Shown here: piece by piece, positions 1 to 6,771 of the stretch
How the letters are laid out: the number at the start of each line of letters is the position of its first letter
How positions within the stretch are numbered: position 1 is the first letter of the stretch
Assembly: GCA_025450405.1 (NCBI GenBank)
Contig: JANWHL010000183.1
Location: forward strand, 1 to 13,303
Direction: 5' to 3'
Length of the DNA stretch: 13,303 nucleotides
Source: Ktedonobacterales bacterium
GTDB taxonomy: Bacteria; Chloroflexota; Ktedonobacteria; Ktedonobacterales; JADMIN01
The notes under the pieces: generated by a model
What the model was told of the DNA's origin: nothing
The model's database searches: none
Seen by the model: the letters and a program-made list of their open reading frames with translations, nothing else
Translations under genes and position numbers: made by a program

Positions 1-260
1 GCAACACCAACGTCACCATCCACGCCGGGCAGTCGGTCGCCTTCGTCGACCCGTCCTCGGGCGGCGGCACGCACAACCTCGTCACCGGCACGGGGGGCCA
101 ATACAGCGCGGAAGCCGGCGCGCCCGCTGAATTCATGTCGTCCGGGATCCCGTTCAATCCCGGCGACACGAAGGACATCACCTTCCCCACCTCCGGCACC
201 TACCACATCACCTGCACGATCCACTTCTACATGTCGGCCACGGTCACCGTCACCTCGTAA
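1..260 (+). CDS. Blue copper (cupredoxin) domain protein, C-terminal part
   Basis: Only the last 85 residues are in the window; the reading frame enters from the left and ends with TAA at 258-260. The segment reads as a plastocyanin/amicyanin-type cupredoxin, a small electron carrier or copper protein normally exported from the cytoplasm. Four candidate type 1 copper ligands are visible: His24 in THNLV, then Cys71, His74 and Met77 in a CTIHFYM loop (numbered from the first whole codon in the window). The spacing C-x2-H-x2-M is the short loop known from amicyanin; plastocyanin and pseudoazurin have longer loops. The flanking YHITC and SATVTV strands fit the final beta strands of the fold. The N-terminus, any signal peptide or lipobox and any additional domains lie outside the window. 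The partner protein cannot be named from this fragment. Confidence 0.85.
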   Translation, partial: NTNVTIHAGQSVAFVDPSSGGGTHNLVTGTGGQYSAEAGAPAEFMSSGIPFNPGDTKDITFPTSGTYHITCTIHFYMSATVTVTS

Positions 261-310
261 GCATCGTCCTCATTTCGCTTCCCCGTTTCGCCGTCCCCGT
301 TTCTGGCACG

Positions 311-338
311 CCGCGCGCTGAACATCCATGGCGCGCGG
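311..338 (+). terminator. Terminator-like hairpin after the cupredoxin gene
   Basis: Perfect 8-bp inverted repeat CCGCGCGC (311-318) / GCGCGCGG (331-338) with a 12-base loop, about 50 bases after the cupredoxin stop. There is no T-run after it, so it may be a weak or factor-assisted terminator, or simply a stable 3' end. Function is inferred from position and symmetry only. Confidence 0.4.
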
Positions 339-340
339 TA

Positions 341-388
341 GGCCTGGCTCCCCTCTCCTCGCAAGGAGCGGGGCTGGGGGTGCGGACC
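341..388. repeat. Dispersed GC-rich palindromic repeat, copy A
   Basis: The core is GGCTCCCCTCTCCT, a 4-base turn, then AGGAGCGGGGCTGGGGG. CTCCT (355-359) pairs with AGGAG (364-368) and CCCC (350-353) with GGGG (370-373). It shares its layout with copies at 6772-6823 and 9772-9881: a pyrimidine arm starting GGCTCCCC, a purine arm, then a run of G leading to GGACC. It lies between the cupredoxin end and the atp promoter. It resembles REP-like intergenic palindromes; no transposase is nearby. Confidence 0.55.
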
Positions 389-481
389 TTCCCCGCTTGC
401 TGCCCATGCCTGAGCGCCAGCCCAGGCCAGCGCGGCATTCGGGCACTCTGGCGCGCGGCCGGTCACATGCTCTCGGCCATG

Positions 482-511
482 TTGTTTGAGTTGGCGCCGT
501 TATGGTATACT
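482..511 (+). promoter_or_regulatory. Promoter of the atp operon (extended -10)
   Basis: A -35-like TTGTTT (482-487) is followed by an 18-base spacer and TATACT (506-511). A TGG immediately upstream of the -10 (503-505) gives the extended -10 form TGnTATACT. It is the only good sigma-70-type match ahead of the operon. A start site would fall near 518, leaving a leader of about 25 bases before the ATG at 544. Its overlap with the possible ATG at 502 argues against that earlier start. Confidence 0.65.
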
Positions 512-543
512 CCCGAACGGTGCGCAGTGTGGACACCAGGTCA

Positions 544-777
544 ATGAAGAACCACGACGACGAGAAGCCAAAGCCCAACACCAACGATTGGGCTCCCCTG
601 ATCCTCCTCGGACAGGTGGGCTTTACCATCGTGTTCAGCATGCTGGTCGGTCTGGGCATCGGCCTCTTCATCGACCACCAGTTCCACACCACGCCCATAG
701 CGACAATCATCGGGCTGCTGCTTGGCCTGGCCGCTGGCGTCTACGGCGTCTATCGCCTCGTTTCCTCGCTCCCCTGA
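544..777 (+). CDS. AtpI/AtpZ-like small membrane protein of the ATP synthase operon
   Basis: 77-residue protein with a hydrophilic N-terminus rich in Lys and Asp (1-17) and two membrane helices (about 19-43 and 50-73). The GLFIDHQFHTTP segment between the helices and the Gly-rich second helix match the family of small proteins often encoded first in atp operons (AtpZ/AtpI, 'F0F1-ATPase gene 1'). Family members have been linked to c-ring assembly and to Mg2+/Ca2+ uptake; which role applies here is unknown. An in-frame ATG at 502 would add 14 residues, but it overlaps the -10 element of the promoter, so the ATG at 544 is preferred; AGG at 538-540 is a weak ribosome site. It is the first gene of the operon and precedes subunit a by about 75 bases. 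The family call is firm; the symbol is left open because AtpI and AtpZ names are mixed in use. Confidence 0.8.
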   Translation: MKNHDDEKPKPNTNDWAPLILLGQVGFTIVFSMLVGLGIGLFIDHQFHTTPIATIIGLLLGLAAGVYGVYRLVSSLP

Positions 778-853
778 GGACGACCGGAGGTGCGCGGCTA
801 GACACGGACCTTCCTCCGCCTGGCAGCCGTCCGGGGCTCGAAGGGAGCATGAC

Positions 854-1747
854 GTGCTCTGGCAACTCCCCCATATCGGCGTACCCGTCGACACCCTCTT
901 CTATATCCCCTTCGGCAACCCCAACGGCTTCCCCGTCTCCAATACCCTCATCATCACCTGGGTCACCATCCTGGTGATCTTTGCCTTCTTCTTTGTCGCC
1001 TTCCGCAAACCCAAGCTGGTCCCGCGCGGCATCCAAAACCTCGTCGAGTGGACCTTTCAGTTGCTCCTCAACCTCTGTGAGGAGGTCGCGGGCAAGGAAG
1101 ACGGCCGCCGCTTCTTCCCCTGGGTCGCCACCATCTTCATGTTCGTCCTGCTCGCCAACTGGTGGGAGATCGTCCCCGGCGTCGAATCCCTCGGCACGGT
1201 CGAGCCCGGTGTCCACGGCGCCCAGCACCTCGGCCCCATCTACTTCCTCTTTGGGACCAACTCCAATCACCTCACCGCCTGGCTGCGGCCGCCCTCCACC
1301 GACCTCAATCTGACGCTGGCCATCGCCATCATCTCGGTCGTCATCACCCAGATCTACGGCTTCCGCAAGCTCGGCGCCTTCCAGCACATCACCAAATACC
1401 TGAACTACCACGAGGGCGTCATGGGCATCCTCGTCGGCATCCTCGAATTCGTCCTCGAGCTGGCTCGCATCATCTCGTTCAGCTTCCGTCTTTTCGGCAA
1501 TCTCTTCGCCGGCGACGTGTTGCTCCTGGTGATGGCCTTTCTCGTCCCCTTCGCCGGGGCCACCGCCTTCTACTTCCTGGAGCTCTTCGTCGGCTTCATC
1601 CAGGCGTTCGTCTTCGCCATGCTCACGCTCGTCTTCATGACGCTCGCGGTCACCAGCCACGAGCACCCCGAGGAGCACGATGCCCCCACCAGCGGCCACG
1701 CGGCCGCGCCGGCCCACGAGCCCATTCCCGCCTCCACGGCGGCATGA
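854..1747 (+). CDS. atpB: ATP synthase subunit a (Fo)
   Basis: Membrane subunit a forms the two half-channels that carry protons to and from the c-ring. The essential arginine is Arg212 in SFRLFGNLFAG. Gln250 in FVGFIQAFVFAMLTLVF is the conserved partner residue in the last helix. The 297 residues contain several hydrophobic helices, with one at about 31-51 and later ones at about 88-103, 152-170, 189-210 and 216-265. The frame is open much further upstream (722), but GTG at 854 has a ribosome site GGGAG (843-847) six bases before it, and the protein then begins with the normal short leader LWQLPHIG. The C-terminus carries a His/Ala/Pro-rich hydrophilic tail of about 28 residues after the last helix, longer than in many relatives. 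It lies between the AtpI-like gene and atpE. Confidence 0.95.
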   Translation: MLWQLPHIGVPVDTLFYIPFGNPNGFPVSNTLIITWVTILVIFAFFFVAFRKPKLVPRGIQNLVEWTFQLLLNLCEEVAGKEDGRRFFPWVATIFMFVLLANWWEIVPGVESLGTVEPGVHGAQHLGPIYFLFGTNSNHLTAWLRPPSTDLNLTLAIAIISVVITQIYGFRKLGAFQHITKYLNYHEGVMGILVGILEFVLELARIISFSFRLFGNLFAGDVLLLVMAFLVPFAGATAFYFLELFVGFIQAFVFAMLTLVFMTLAVTSHEHPEEHDAPTSGHAAAPAHEPIPASTAA

Positions 1748-1806
1748 TCGTTCGGCGGCCATGCCGCCCGCTCGCGGCCCCGCCGCCTTCCCCTTGGTCC
1801 CTCCCT

Positions 1807-1838
1807 CTCGCGCATTCGCGTGTGAGCGCGCGAGAGTG
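1807..1838 (+). promoter_or_regulatory. Intercistronic hairpin before atpE
   Basis: Perfect 9-bp inverted repeat CTCTCGCGC (1807-1815) / GCGCGAGAG (1830-1838), 14-base loop, inside the 152-base atpB-atpE spacer and about 46 bases before the atpE ribosome site. No T-run follows, so it is unlikely to be a plain terminator. It could protect or bound the atpE message, which must be translated more than its neighbours because the c-ring needs many copies. That role is inference. Confidence 0.45.
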
Positions 1839-1899
1839 GGATAGATCGCCACCACGTCTGGCCGCCACGTCGCGGTAGTTCGTCAGGAGGAGTCCTCGC

Positions 1900-2139
1900 A
1901 TGACCGGCTCAGTCGTCAATCTCGCCGCCGCCCTCGCCATCGGCCTGGGAGCCATCGGCCCCGGCATCGGCATCGGCCTGCTCGCCGGCCCCGCCCTCAG
2001 CGCCATGGGCCGCAACCCCGAGGCCGCTGGCGTCATTCGCGCCAACATGATCATCGCCATCGCGTTCGCCGAGGCCGTCGCCATCTACGCCCTCGTCGTC
2101 GCGCTGCTGATCTACTTCGTGGCCAGCCCCAACAAGTAG
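1900..2139 (+). CDS. atpE: ATP synthase subunit c (Fo rotor ring)
   Basis: 79-residue proteolipid with two hydrophobic helices (about 5-34 and 47-74) joined by the polar loop RNP (38-40), the hairpin fold of the rotor ring. The ion-carrying carboxylate is Glu58 in IAFAEAVAIY. The first helix carries the glycine-rich GAIGPGIGIG stretch. Sodium-type rings usually have Gln in that PGxG region and Ser-Thr after the carboxylate; here these are Ile25, Ala59 and Val60, so proton coupling is expected. A strong AGGAGG (1885-1890) lies nine bases before ATG at 1900, the best ribosome site in the membrane-sector part of the operon, as fits the high copy number of this subunit. The gene lies between atpB and atpF. 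Confidence 0.97.
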   Translation: MTGSVVNLAAALAIGLGAIGPGIGIGLLAGPALSAMGRNPEAAGVIRANMIIAIAFAEAVAIYALVVALLIYFVASPNK

Positions 2140-2177
2140 GCGCCCGCGGTCGCCGCCGCTAGAAGGGAGGGAAGCGC

Positions 2178-2666
2178 ATGGGTCTGGGCATCAATGTCTG
2201 GATGTTCGTCTCCCAGCTCGTCAGCTTTCTGATCCTGTTCTTGGTCCTCCAGCGCTGGGGCTTCCCCATCCTGATCAAGACGCTCGACAACCGCGCCCAC
2301 ACCATCCAGGAGGGCGTGGAGAACGCCGAGCGAGCCCGCAAGGAGCTCGCCGACGCGCAACAGCGTATCGAGGGGCTCATGCTACAGGCTCGGCAGGAGG
2401 CGCAGCAAACCCTCGCCCAGGCCATCAAGGCCGGCGAGCACCTGCGCACCGAGATCGAGCAAGAGGCCCGCGACCGCGCCCGCCAGATCGTCGATCAGGC
2501 CGAGCAACGCATCCAGCAGGAGGTTGCCCAGGCCCGCATCGAGCTGCGCGAGCAGGTCGCGAATCTCGCGATCCTCGCCGCCGAGCACGTCATTGGCACC
2601 AATCTCGACACCGCCACCAACCGCCGGCTCGTCAGCGAGTTCGTCGCGCAATCGAGGGGACTCTAG
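2178..2666 (+). CDS. atpF: ATP synthase subunit b (peripheral stalk)
   Basis: 162-residue protein with one N-terminal membrane helix (about 5-27, INVWMFVSQLVSFLILFLVL) followed by a long charged alpha-helical segment rich in Ala, Glu, Gln and Arg (about 40-140). This is the right-handed coiled-coil arm that dimerises and holds the catalytic head still against the rotor. Length and layout are normal for the family (about 155-170). Only one b-type gene is present, so a homodimer is expected, not the b/b' pair of phototrophs. GGGAGGG (2165-2171) lies six bases before ATG at 2178. The next gene, atpH, begins only 13 bases after its stop, which suggests coupled translation with its binding partner delta. 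Confidence 0.95.
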   Translation: MGLGINVWMFVSQLVSFLILFLVLQRWGFPILIKTLDNRAHTIQEGVENAERARKELADAQQRIEGLMLQARQEAQQTLAQAIKAGEHLRTEIEQEARDRARQIVDQAEQRIQQEVAQARIELREQVANLAILAAEHVIGTNLDTATNRRLVSEFVAQSRGL

Positions 2667-2679
2667 CGAGGGGACTGTC

Positions 2680-4206
2680 GTGCAGAAGGGTGTAGTGGCG
2701 CGCCGCTACGCGGAGGCGGTTCTTGAGATCGCCAACCAGCAGGGCACGCTCGACCGCTGGCTGGCCGACCTCCGAGTGCTCGCCGAGGCCTATGGCAACC
2801 GCCATCTGGCCTTCGTCCTGCGCGAGCCGAATATCCCCGCGGCCAAGAAGGAGCAGATCGTCCGCGATCTGCTCGCCGCCCGGCTCCAGCCCGACGCGCT
2901 CAACCTGGCGCTACTCCTCGTCCGCGATCATCTCGTGGATGTGGCGCCACGTCTGGCTCAGGAGTTCGAACGGCTCTACAACGAGGTCAAGGGGCAGGCC
3001 GTCGCTCAGGTGACCACGGCCATGCCGCTCGATCCCGACGAGCGCGACCAGATCGTCGGCGACCTCCGCGCGATCACCGGCAAACGCATCCTCCTGGAGG
3101 AGCGTGTGGATCCGGCGATTCTCGGCGGGGTGGTGGCGCGCGTCGGCGACACGCTGATCGACGGCAGCGTCCGCCGCCGGCTGTCGCTGCTGCGCGACCA
3201 GATCATCAAGGGCGGCTTCGGCGGCCCGCTCGATGGCCAGCCGGCGGGTCCGGGCGGCGGCCCCGCGGGTGGCGCGCCAGGTAGCGGAACGCCGACTGGT
3301 GGCGCGCCAGACAACGGAACGCCGGCTGGCGACCCAGGAATGACCGGCTCGCCCAGTGGCGAGCCGGCGTCTGGCGTGCCGGCGCCCGGCGCGGGCGGCG
3401 TATCTTCCTCGGGCGGCGCGCCAACCGCTCCATCCCCGAGTGGATCTGTGCCGGTAGCGACCACTCTGGCGGCGCCCGCGCCAGCGGAATCCACGTCGGT
3501 GGCGCCCGCTCCCGTGGCGACTGTCCTGGCGGAGGACGCCCCAGAGGACATCCCAACCGCGCCGGCCCCGCTGGAGTTCGCCCCGGCGGAGGTCGCGCCA
3601 GCGGAAGACCACCCAACGGCGACCGCCGCCACGGCGGCAGCTCCCGGGGAGGGCCTCCCCACCGCGACCGCTCCTATGGAGGCCGCGCCTACGGACGCGG
3701 TCACGCTGGAGGCGACTCCGGTGGAGGATGCCCCACTGGCAACCGCGCCGTTCGAGCCCACTCCCGTAGGGGCCGTCCCGGTGGAGGCCATCCCGGTGGA
3801 GGCGACTCCAGTGGAGAGCGCCCCAACCGAGCCCACTCCGCTGGAGCCCACCCCGGAGACATCCACCCTCGTGGTGGCCGCGCCGAGCGAGAACCCGCCG
3901 GCACCGCCCGCCGCCGCGCCATTCGTGGTCCGGCCCATCAGCGGTGCCCCTGATCGATCCGCCACCACCGGCCCCATGCCTCCGAGCGCGCGGGTGAGCA
4001 CAGGGGCCAGCGGCCAGCTCAACCGCGCCACGACCCCCGCGCCCCAGCCCGACGCGACGCGCTCGACGACCCGGCCGCCGGTCGCGGCCGCGGGCACCTC
4101 CGCTCCAGCGGGTTCGCCTGGCCCAGGTAGTCGGTCGGGGCGTTCTCCGTCCGGGCCTTACCAGTCCGGGCGCCATCACCGCAACAACAAGCGTCGGCGC
4201 CGCTAA
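2680..4206 (+). CDS. atpH: ATP synthase subunit delta with a very long Pro/Gly-rich C-terminal extension
   Basis: Residues 1 to about 178 are a normal delta (OSCP) subunit that ties the peripheral stalk to the alpha subunits. The N-terminal helical bundle begins VARRYAEAVLEIA, and the C-terminal signature is GGVVARVGDTLIDGSVRRRL (149-168). GTG at 2680 is the chosen start because GAGGGGA (2668-2674) lies five bases upstream; the frame is open back to 2524 within atpF but that part is a shadow. Usual family length is about 180. Here the frame continues without a stop for about 330 more residues: Gly/Pro decads (197-236), 20 consecutive pentads with mostly Pro at position two (296-395), a Pro/Ala/Thr stretch, and a basic end (GRHHRNNKRRRR, 497-508). 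Codons ending in A or T number 12 of 30 at residues 197-226, against 3 of 30 at residues 8-37. The tail looks disordered; its function is unknown. atpA follows after 62 bases. Confidence 0.9.
   Translation: MQKGVVARRYAEAVLEIANQQGTLDRWLADLRVLAEAYGNRHLAFVLREPNIPAAKKEQIVRDLLAARLQPDALNLALLLVRDHLVDVAPRLAQEFERLYNEVKGQAVAQVTTAMPLDPDERDQIVGDLRAITGKRILLEERVDPAILGGVVARVGDTLIDGSVRRRLSLLRDQIIKGGFGGPLDGQPAGPGGGPAGGAPGSGTPTGGAPDNGTPAGDPGMTGSPSGEPASGVPAPGAGGVSSSGGAPTAPSPSGSVPVATTLAAPAPAESTSVAPAPVATVLAEDAPEDIPTAPAPLEFAPAEVAPAEDHPTATAATAAAPGEGLPTATAPMEAAPTDAVTLEATPVEDAPLATAPFEPTPVGAVPVEAIPVEATPVESAPTEPTPLEPTPETSTLVVAAPSENPPAPPAAAPFVVRPISGAPDRSATTGPMPPSARVSTGASGQLNRATTPAPQPDATRSTTRPPVAAAGTSAPAGSPGPGSRSGRSPSGPYQSGRHHRNNKRRRR
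3268..3387 (+). repeat. 30-bp in-frame repeats (Gly/Pro decads) in atpH
   Basis: Four tandem 30-base units encode ten-residue blocks of the form G-G-A-P-x-x-G-T-P-x. The first two (3268-3297 and 3298-3327) are close copies; units three and four (3328-3357 and 3358-3387) have diverged but keep the Gly and Pro pattern. They begin the delta-subunit extension. Confidence 0.75.
3565..3864 (+). repeat. 15-bp period repeats (20 pentads) in atpH
   Basis: Twenty consecutive 15-base units encode five-residue blocks, most of them x-P-[V/L/A/T]-E-x, for example TPVED, VPVEA, IPVEA, TPVES, APTEP and TPLEP. Proline holds the second place in nearly all units and Glu the fourth in about half. The units are closest in sequence at about 3715-3864. 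Confidence 0.8.
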
Positions 4207-4268
4207 CCGGCGCGGCCCTTGTTCCGCTTTGATTCTCCCTGACGTCGATTCCCAAGATGAGGTACAGC

Positions 4269-5801
4269 ATGGCAATCGCGGACGAAATCACGCGCATCAT
4301 TCGTGAGCGCATTCAGAACTTCGAGGGCGCGGCCACCGAGTCCGCGATGGTCAGCGTGGGCACGGTCATCTCGGTGGCCGACGGCATCGCGCGTGTTTAC
4401 GGCCTGGGCGGCGTGCACTACCTCGAATTGGTCGAGTTCCCGCGCTCCGGCCTCATGGGCATGGCGTTTAACCTCGAAGAAGACTCGGTCGCCGTCCCGA
4501 TCCTGGGCGACTATACCCAGATCCAGGAGGAGGATGAGGTCCGCACCACCGGCCGCATCGTGGCGGTTCCCGTTGGCGACGCCCTCATCGGCCGCGTGGT
4601 CAACCCGCTGGGCGAGCCGCTCGACAACGCCGGCCCGATCGCCACCACCAAGACGCGCCCGGTCGAGCGCGTCGCCCCTGGTGTCATCACCCGCGAGAAG
4701 GTGAACACCCCCGTCGAGACGGGCCTGAAGGCCATTGACTCGATGATCCCCATCGGCCGCGGCCAGCGCGAGTTGATCATCGGCGACCGCCAGACCGGCA
4801 AGACGGCCACCTGCGTGGACACGATCATCAATCAAAAGGGCAAGAACCTCATCTGCATCTACGTGGCTGTTGGCCAGAAGAACTTCCAGGTGGCCCGCAT
4901 CCACGACATCCTGCGCGACCACGGCGCCATGGAGCACACCATCATCGTCCACGCCGGCGCCGAGGACCCCGCCCCGCTGAAGTATCTCGCCCCCTACGCC
5001 GGCTGCGCCATGGGCGAGGAGTTCATGGAGGGCGGCCGCGACGCGCTGGTCATCTATGACGACCTCACCAAGCACGCCGACGCTTATCGCAACATGTCGC
5101 TGATCATCCGCCGCCCTCCGGGCCGCGAGGCGTACCCCGGCGACGTGTTCTACCTCCATAGCCGTCTGCTCGAGCGCGCCGCTCACCTCAATGCCGACTA
5201 CGGCGGCGGTTCCCTCACGGCCCTCCCAATCATCGAAACCAAGGCCAACGACGTCTCGGCCTACATCCCCACCAACGTCATCTCCATCACCGACGGCCAG
5301 ATCTATCTCGAGTCCGACCTCTTCAACGCCGGCCAGCGCCCGGCCGTGAATGTCGGCCTCTCGGTCAGCCGGGTCGGTGGCGATGCCCAGTTCCCCGGCA
5401 TGCGCCAGGTCGCCGGCACCCTCCGCCTCGACCTCGCCCAGTTCCGCGACCTCGCGGCCTTCGCCCAGTTCGGCTCGGACCTCGACGCCGCCACCAAGCG
5501 GCGCATCGACCTCGGCCAGCGCGAGCTCGAAGTGCTCAAGCAGGGGCAGTACGCCCCGATGTCGGTGGAGCACGAGATCCTCATCCTCTACGCGGCCACC
5601 AAGGGCCACCTCAACAGCGTCCCCGTCGACAAAGTCGGCGCCTGGGAAGCCGCCTTCCATCCCTACATGGATGCCAACCACGCCGACATCATCGAGGCCA
5701 TCCACCAGACGACGGTGGTCGATCGCAAGAAGCTCCCCGACGAGCTCTTCGCCCAAATCGAAGCCGCCATCGCCGAGTTCCAGAAGACGGCCCCGCAATA
5801 G
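4269..5801 (+). CDS. atpA: ATP synthase subunit alpha (F1)
   Basis: 510-residue non-catalytic nucleotide-binding subunit of the F1 head. The P-loop is GDRQTGKT (172-179). The family signature PAVNVGLSVS is at 358-367, followed by the arginine finger Arg368 that reaches into the catalytic site on beta. The order beta-barrel (about 25-95), nucleotide domain (about 95-375) and C-terminal helical domain is complete, and length is normal. ATG at 4257 is also in frame, but GAGGT (4258-4262) sits six bases before ATG 4269 and the resulting start MAIADEITRIIRERI matches the family start. A small departure is QKNFQVARI at 203-211, where relatives usually have QKxSTVA. It follows atpH by 62 bases and precedes atpG by 73. 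Confidence 0.96.
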   Translation: MAIADEITRIIRERIQNFEGAATESAMVSVGTVISVADGIARVYGLGGVHYLELVEFPRSGLMGMAFNLEEDSVAVPILGDYTQIQEEDEVRTTGRIVAVPVGDALIGRVVNPLGEPLDNAGPIATTKTRPVERVAPGVITREKVNTPVETGLKAIDSMIPIGRGQRELIIGDRQTGKTATCVDTIINQKGKNLICIYVAVGQKNFQVARIHDILRDHGAMEHTIIVHAGAEDPAPLKYLAPYAGCAMGEEFMEGGRDALVIYDDLTKHADAYRNMSLIIRRPPGREAYPGDVFYLHSRLLERAAHLNADYGGGSLTALPIIETKANDVSAYIPTNVISITDGQIYLESDLFNAGQRPAVNVGLSVSRVGGDAQFPGMRQVAGTLRLDLAQFRDLAAFAQFGSDLDAATKRRIDLGQRELEVLKQGQYAPMSVEHEILILYAATKGHLNSVPVDKVGAWEAAFHPYMDANHADIIEAIHQTTVVDRKKLPDELFAQIEAAIAEFQKTAPQ

Positions 5802-5803
5802 AC

Positions 5804-5849
5804 GCGGTCGCTCGCCAGTCGCGGTCGCTCGTTCCGTTTGCCAGTCGCG
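5804..5849 (+). repeat. Short overlapping direct repeats before atpG
   Basis: GCGGTCGCTCG occurs at 5804-5814 and 5821-5831, and GCCAGTCGCG at 5814-5823 and 5840-5849, all in the 73-base spacer between atpA and atpG. It looks like a local duplication with a small insertion. No protein site is recognised. Confidence 0.5.
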
Positions 5850-5874
5850 CGCGTGCGCGTCCCCGGAGGGGACC

Positions 5875-6750
5875 ATGCCTTCCACCCGTGAAATCCGGCG
5901 CCGGATCCGCTCCGTCAAAAACGTGGGGCAGATCACCAAGGCCGTCCAGATGGTCGCCAGCAGCAAGATGCGGCGCGCACAGGACCGTGTCTACTCCTCG
6001 CGTCCGTACTCCGAGCAGCTGATCACGCTGCTCGCGCGGCTGTCGAGCCAGGCCGCTGGCGAAGAGGACCTGCCGCTCATGCGTGTGCGCCCGGCCCACA
6101 ACGCCGCCATCGTCCTGCTCACACCCGACCGCGGCCTGGCCGGCGCGCTCTCCGCCAATGTCATCCGCCGCGCCGCCGCGCTGGTGAACGAGCTGCACCA
6201 GGAGACCGGCAACCCCAACCTCGGTGTCCGTTACATCGCCGTTGGCCGCAAGGGACGCGATTGGGTCGTCCGCTCGGGTCAGCGCCTGCTGGCCGAGTTC
6301 ACCCAGCTGGGCGATCAGCCGCGGCTGGGCGACATCCGCGCCATCGCGCGCACCATCACCGACGCCTTCATCGCCGAGCAGGTTGACCTCGTCTACCTGG
6401 TCTACCCCAAATTCGTCTCCACGCTCAGCCAGGTGCCCACCCCGCTCCAGTTGCTGCCTGTCCGGCCGCCGAGCGAGGCCGAGGAAGAAGGACCGACGCC
6501 GCAGTACATCTACGAGCCCGACGCCGTCACCATCTTCTCGGAGCTCCTGCCGCGCTATGTCGAGACGCTGATCTACCAGCCCTACCTTGAGACCATCGCC
6601 AGCTTCTACGCGGCGCAGCTGGTGGCCATGAAGAACGCCACCGACAACGCCAACGACCTGGCGGCCGATCTCACCCTCACCTATAACAAGGCCCGTCAGG
6701 CCGCCATCACCACCCAGATCCTCGAAGTCGTCGCCGGCGCGGGCGGCTAG
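5875..6750 (+). CDS. atpG: ATP synthase subunit gamma (F1 central shaft)
   Basis: 291-residue rotor shaft subunit. The N-terminal helix carries REIRRRIRSVKNVGQITKA with MVASSKMRRAQ after it, and the C-terminal helix the signature segment around MKNATDNANDL; these two helices form the antiparallel coiled coil that turns inside the alpha3beta3 ring. The middle Rossmann-like domain contains the TPDRGLAGALSANV segment (about 83-96). The length is typical of bacterial gamma, and there is no sign of the regulatory Cys insert of chloroplast gamma. The open frame extends upstream through atpA, but GGAGG (5865-5869) five bases before ATG 5875 and the family start MPSTREI settle the start. The spacer to atpD holds repeat copy B. 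Confidence 0.95.
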   Translation: MPSTREIRRRIRSVKNVGQITKAVQMVASSKMRRAQDRVYSSRPYSEQLITLLARLSSQAAGEEDLPLMRVRPAHNAAIVLLTPDRGLAGALSANVIRRAAALVNELHQETGNPNLGVRYIAVGRKGRDWVVRSGQRLLAEFTQLGDQPRLGDIRAIARTITDAFIAEQVDLVYLVYPKFVSTLSQVPTPLQLLPVRPPSEAEEEGPTPQYIYEPDAVTIFSELLPRYVETLIYQPYLETIASFYAAQLVAMKNATDNANDLAADLTLTYNKARQAAITTQILEVVAGAGG

Positions 6751-6771
6751 ACCGCCCGTCCACGGTCCACC

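Noticed and set aside
707..1855. 382-residue - strand open frame across atpB
   Set aside because: Composition is acidic/Gly low-complexity typical of antisense reading of a GC-rich gene; atpB on the + strand is certain.
1900..2139. Sodium-translocating c-ring
   Set aside because: The Gln of the first helix and the Ser-Thr after the carboxylate are absent (Ile25, Ala59, Val60), so proton use is more likely.
2911..4275. Long - strand open frames opposite the atpH extension, one of which has Leu every five residues (LHRDG-like units), reminiscent of pentapeptide-repeat proteins
   Set aside because: They mirror the 15-bp period of the + strand, lack a ribosome site or own promoter, do not show the A(D/N)LxX consensus, and the + frame continues a proven delta core in the same phase.
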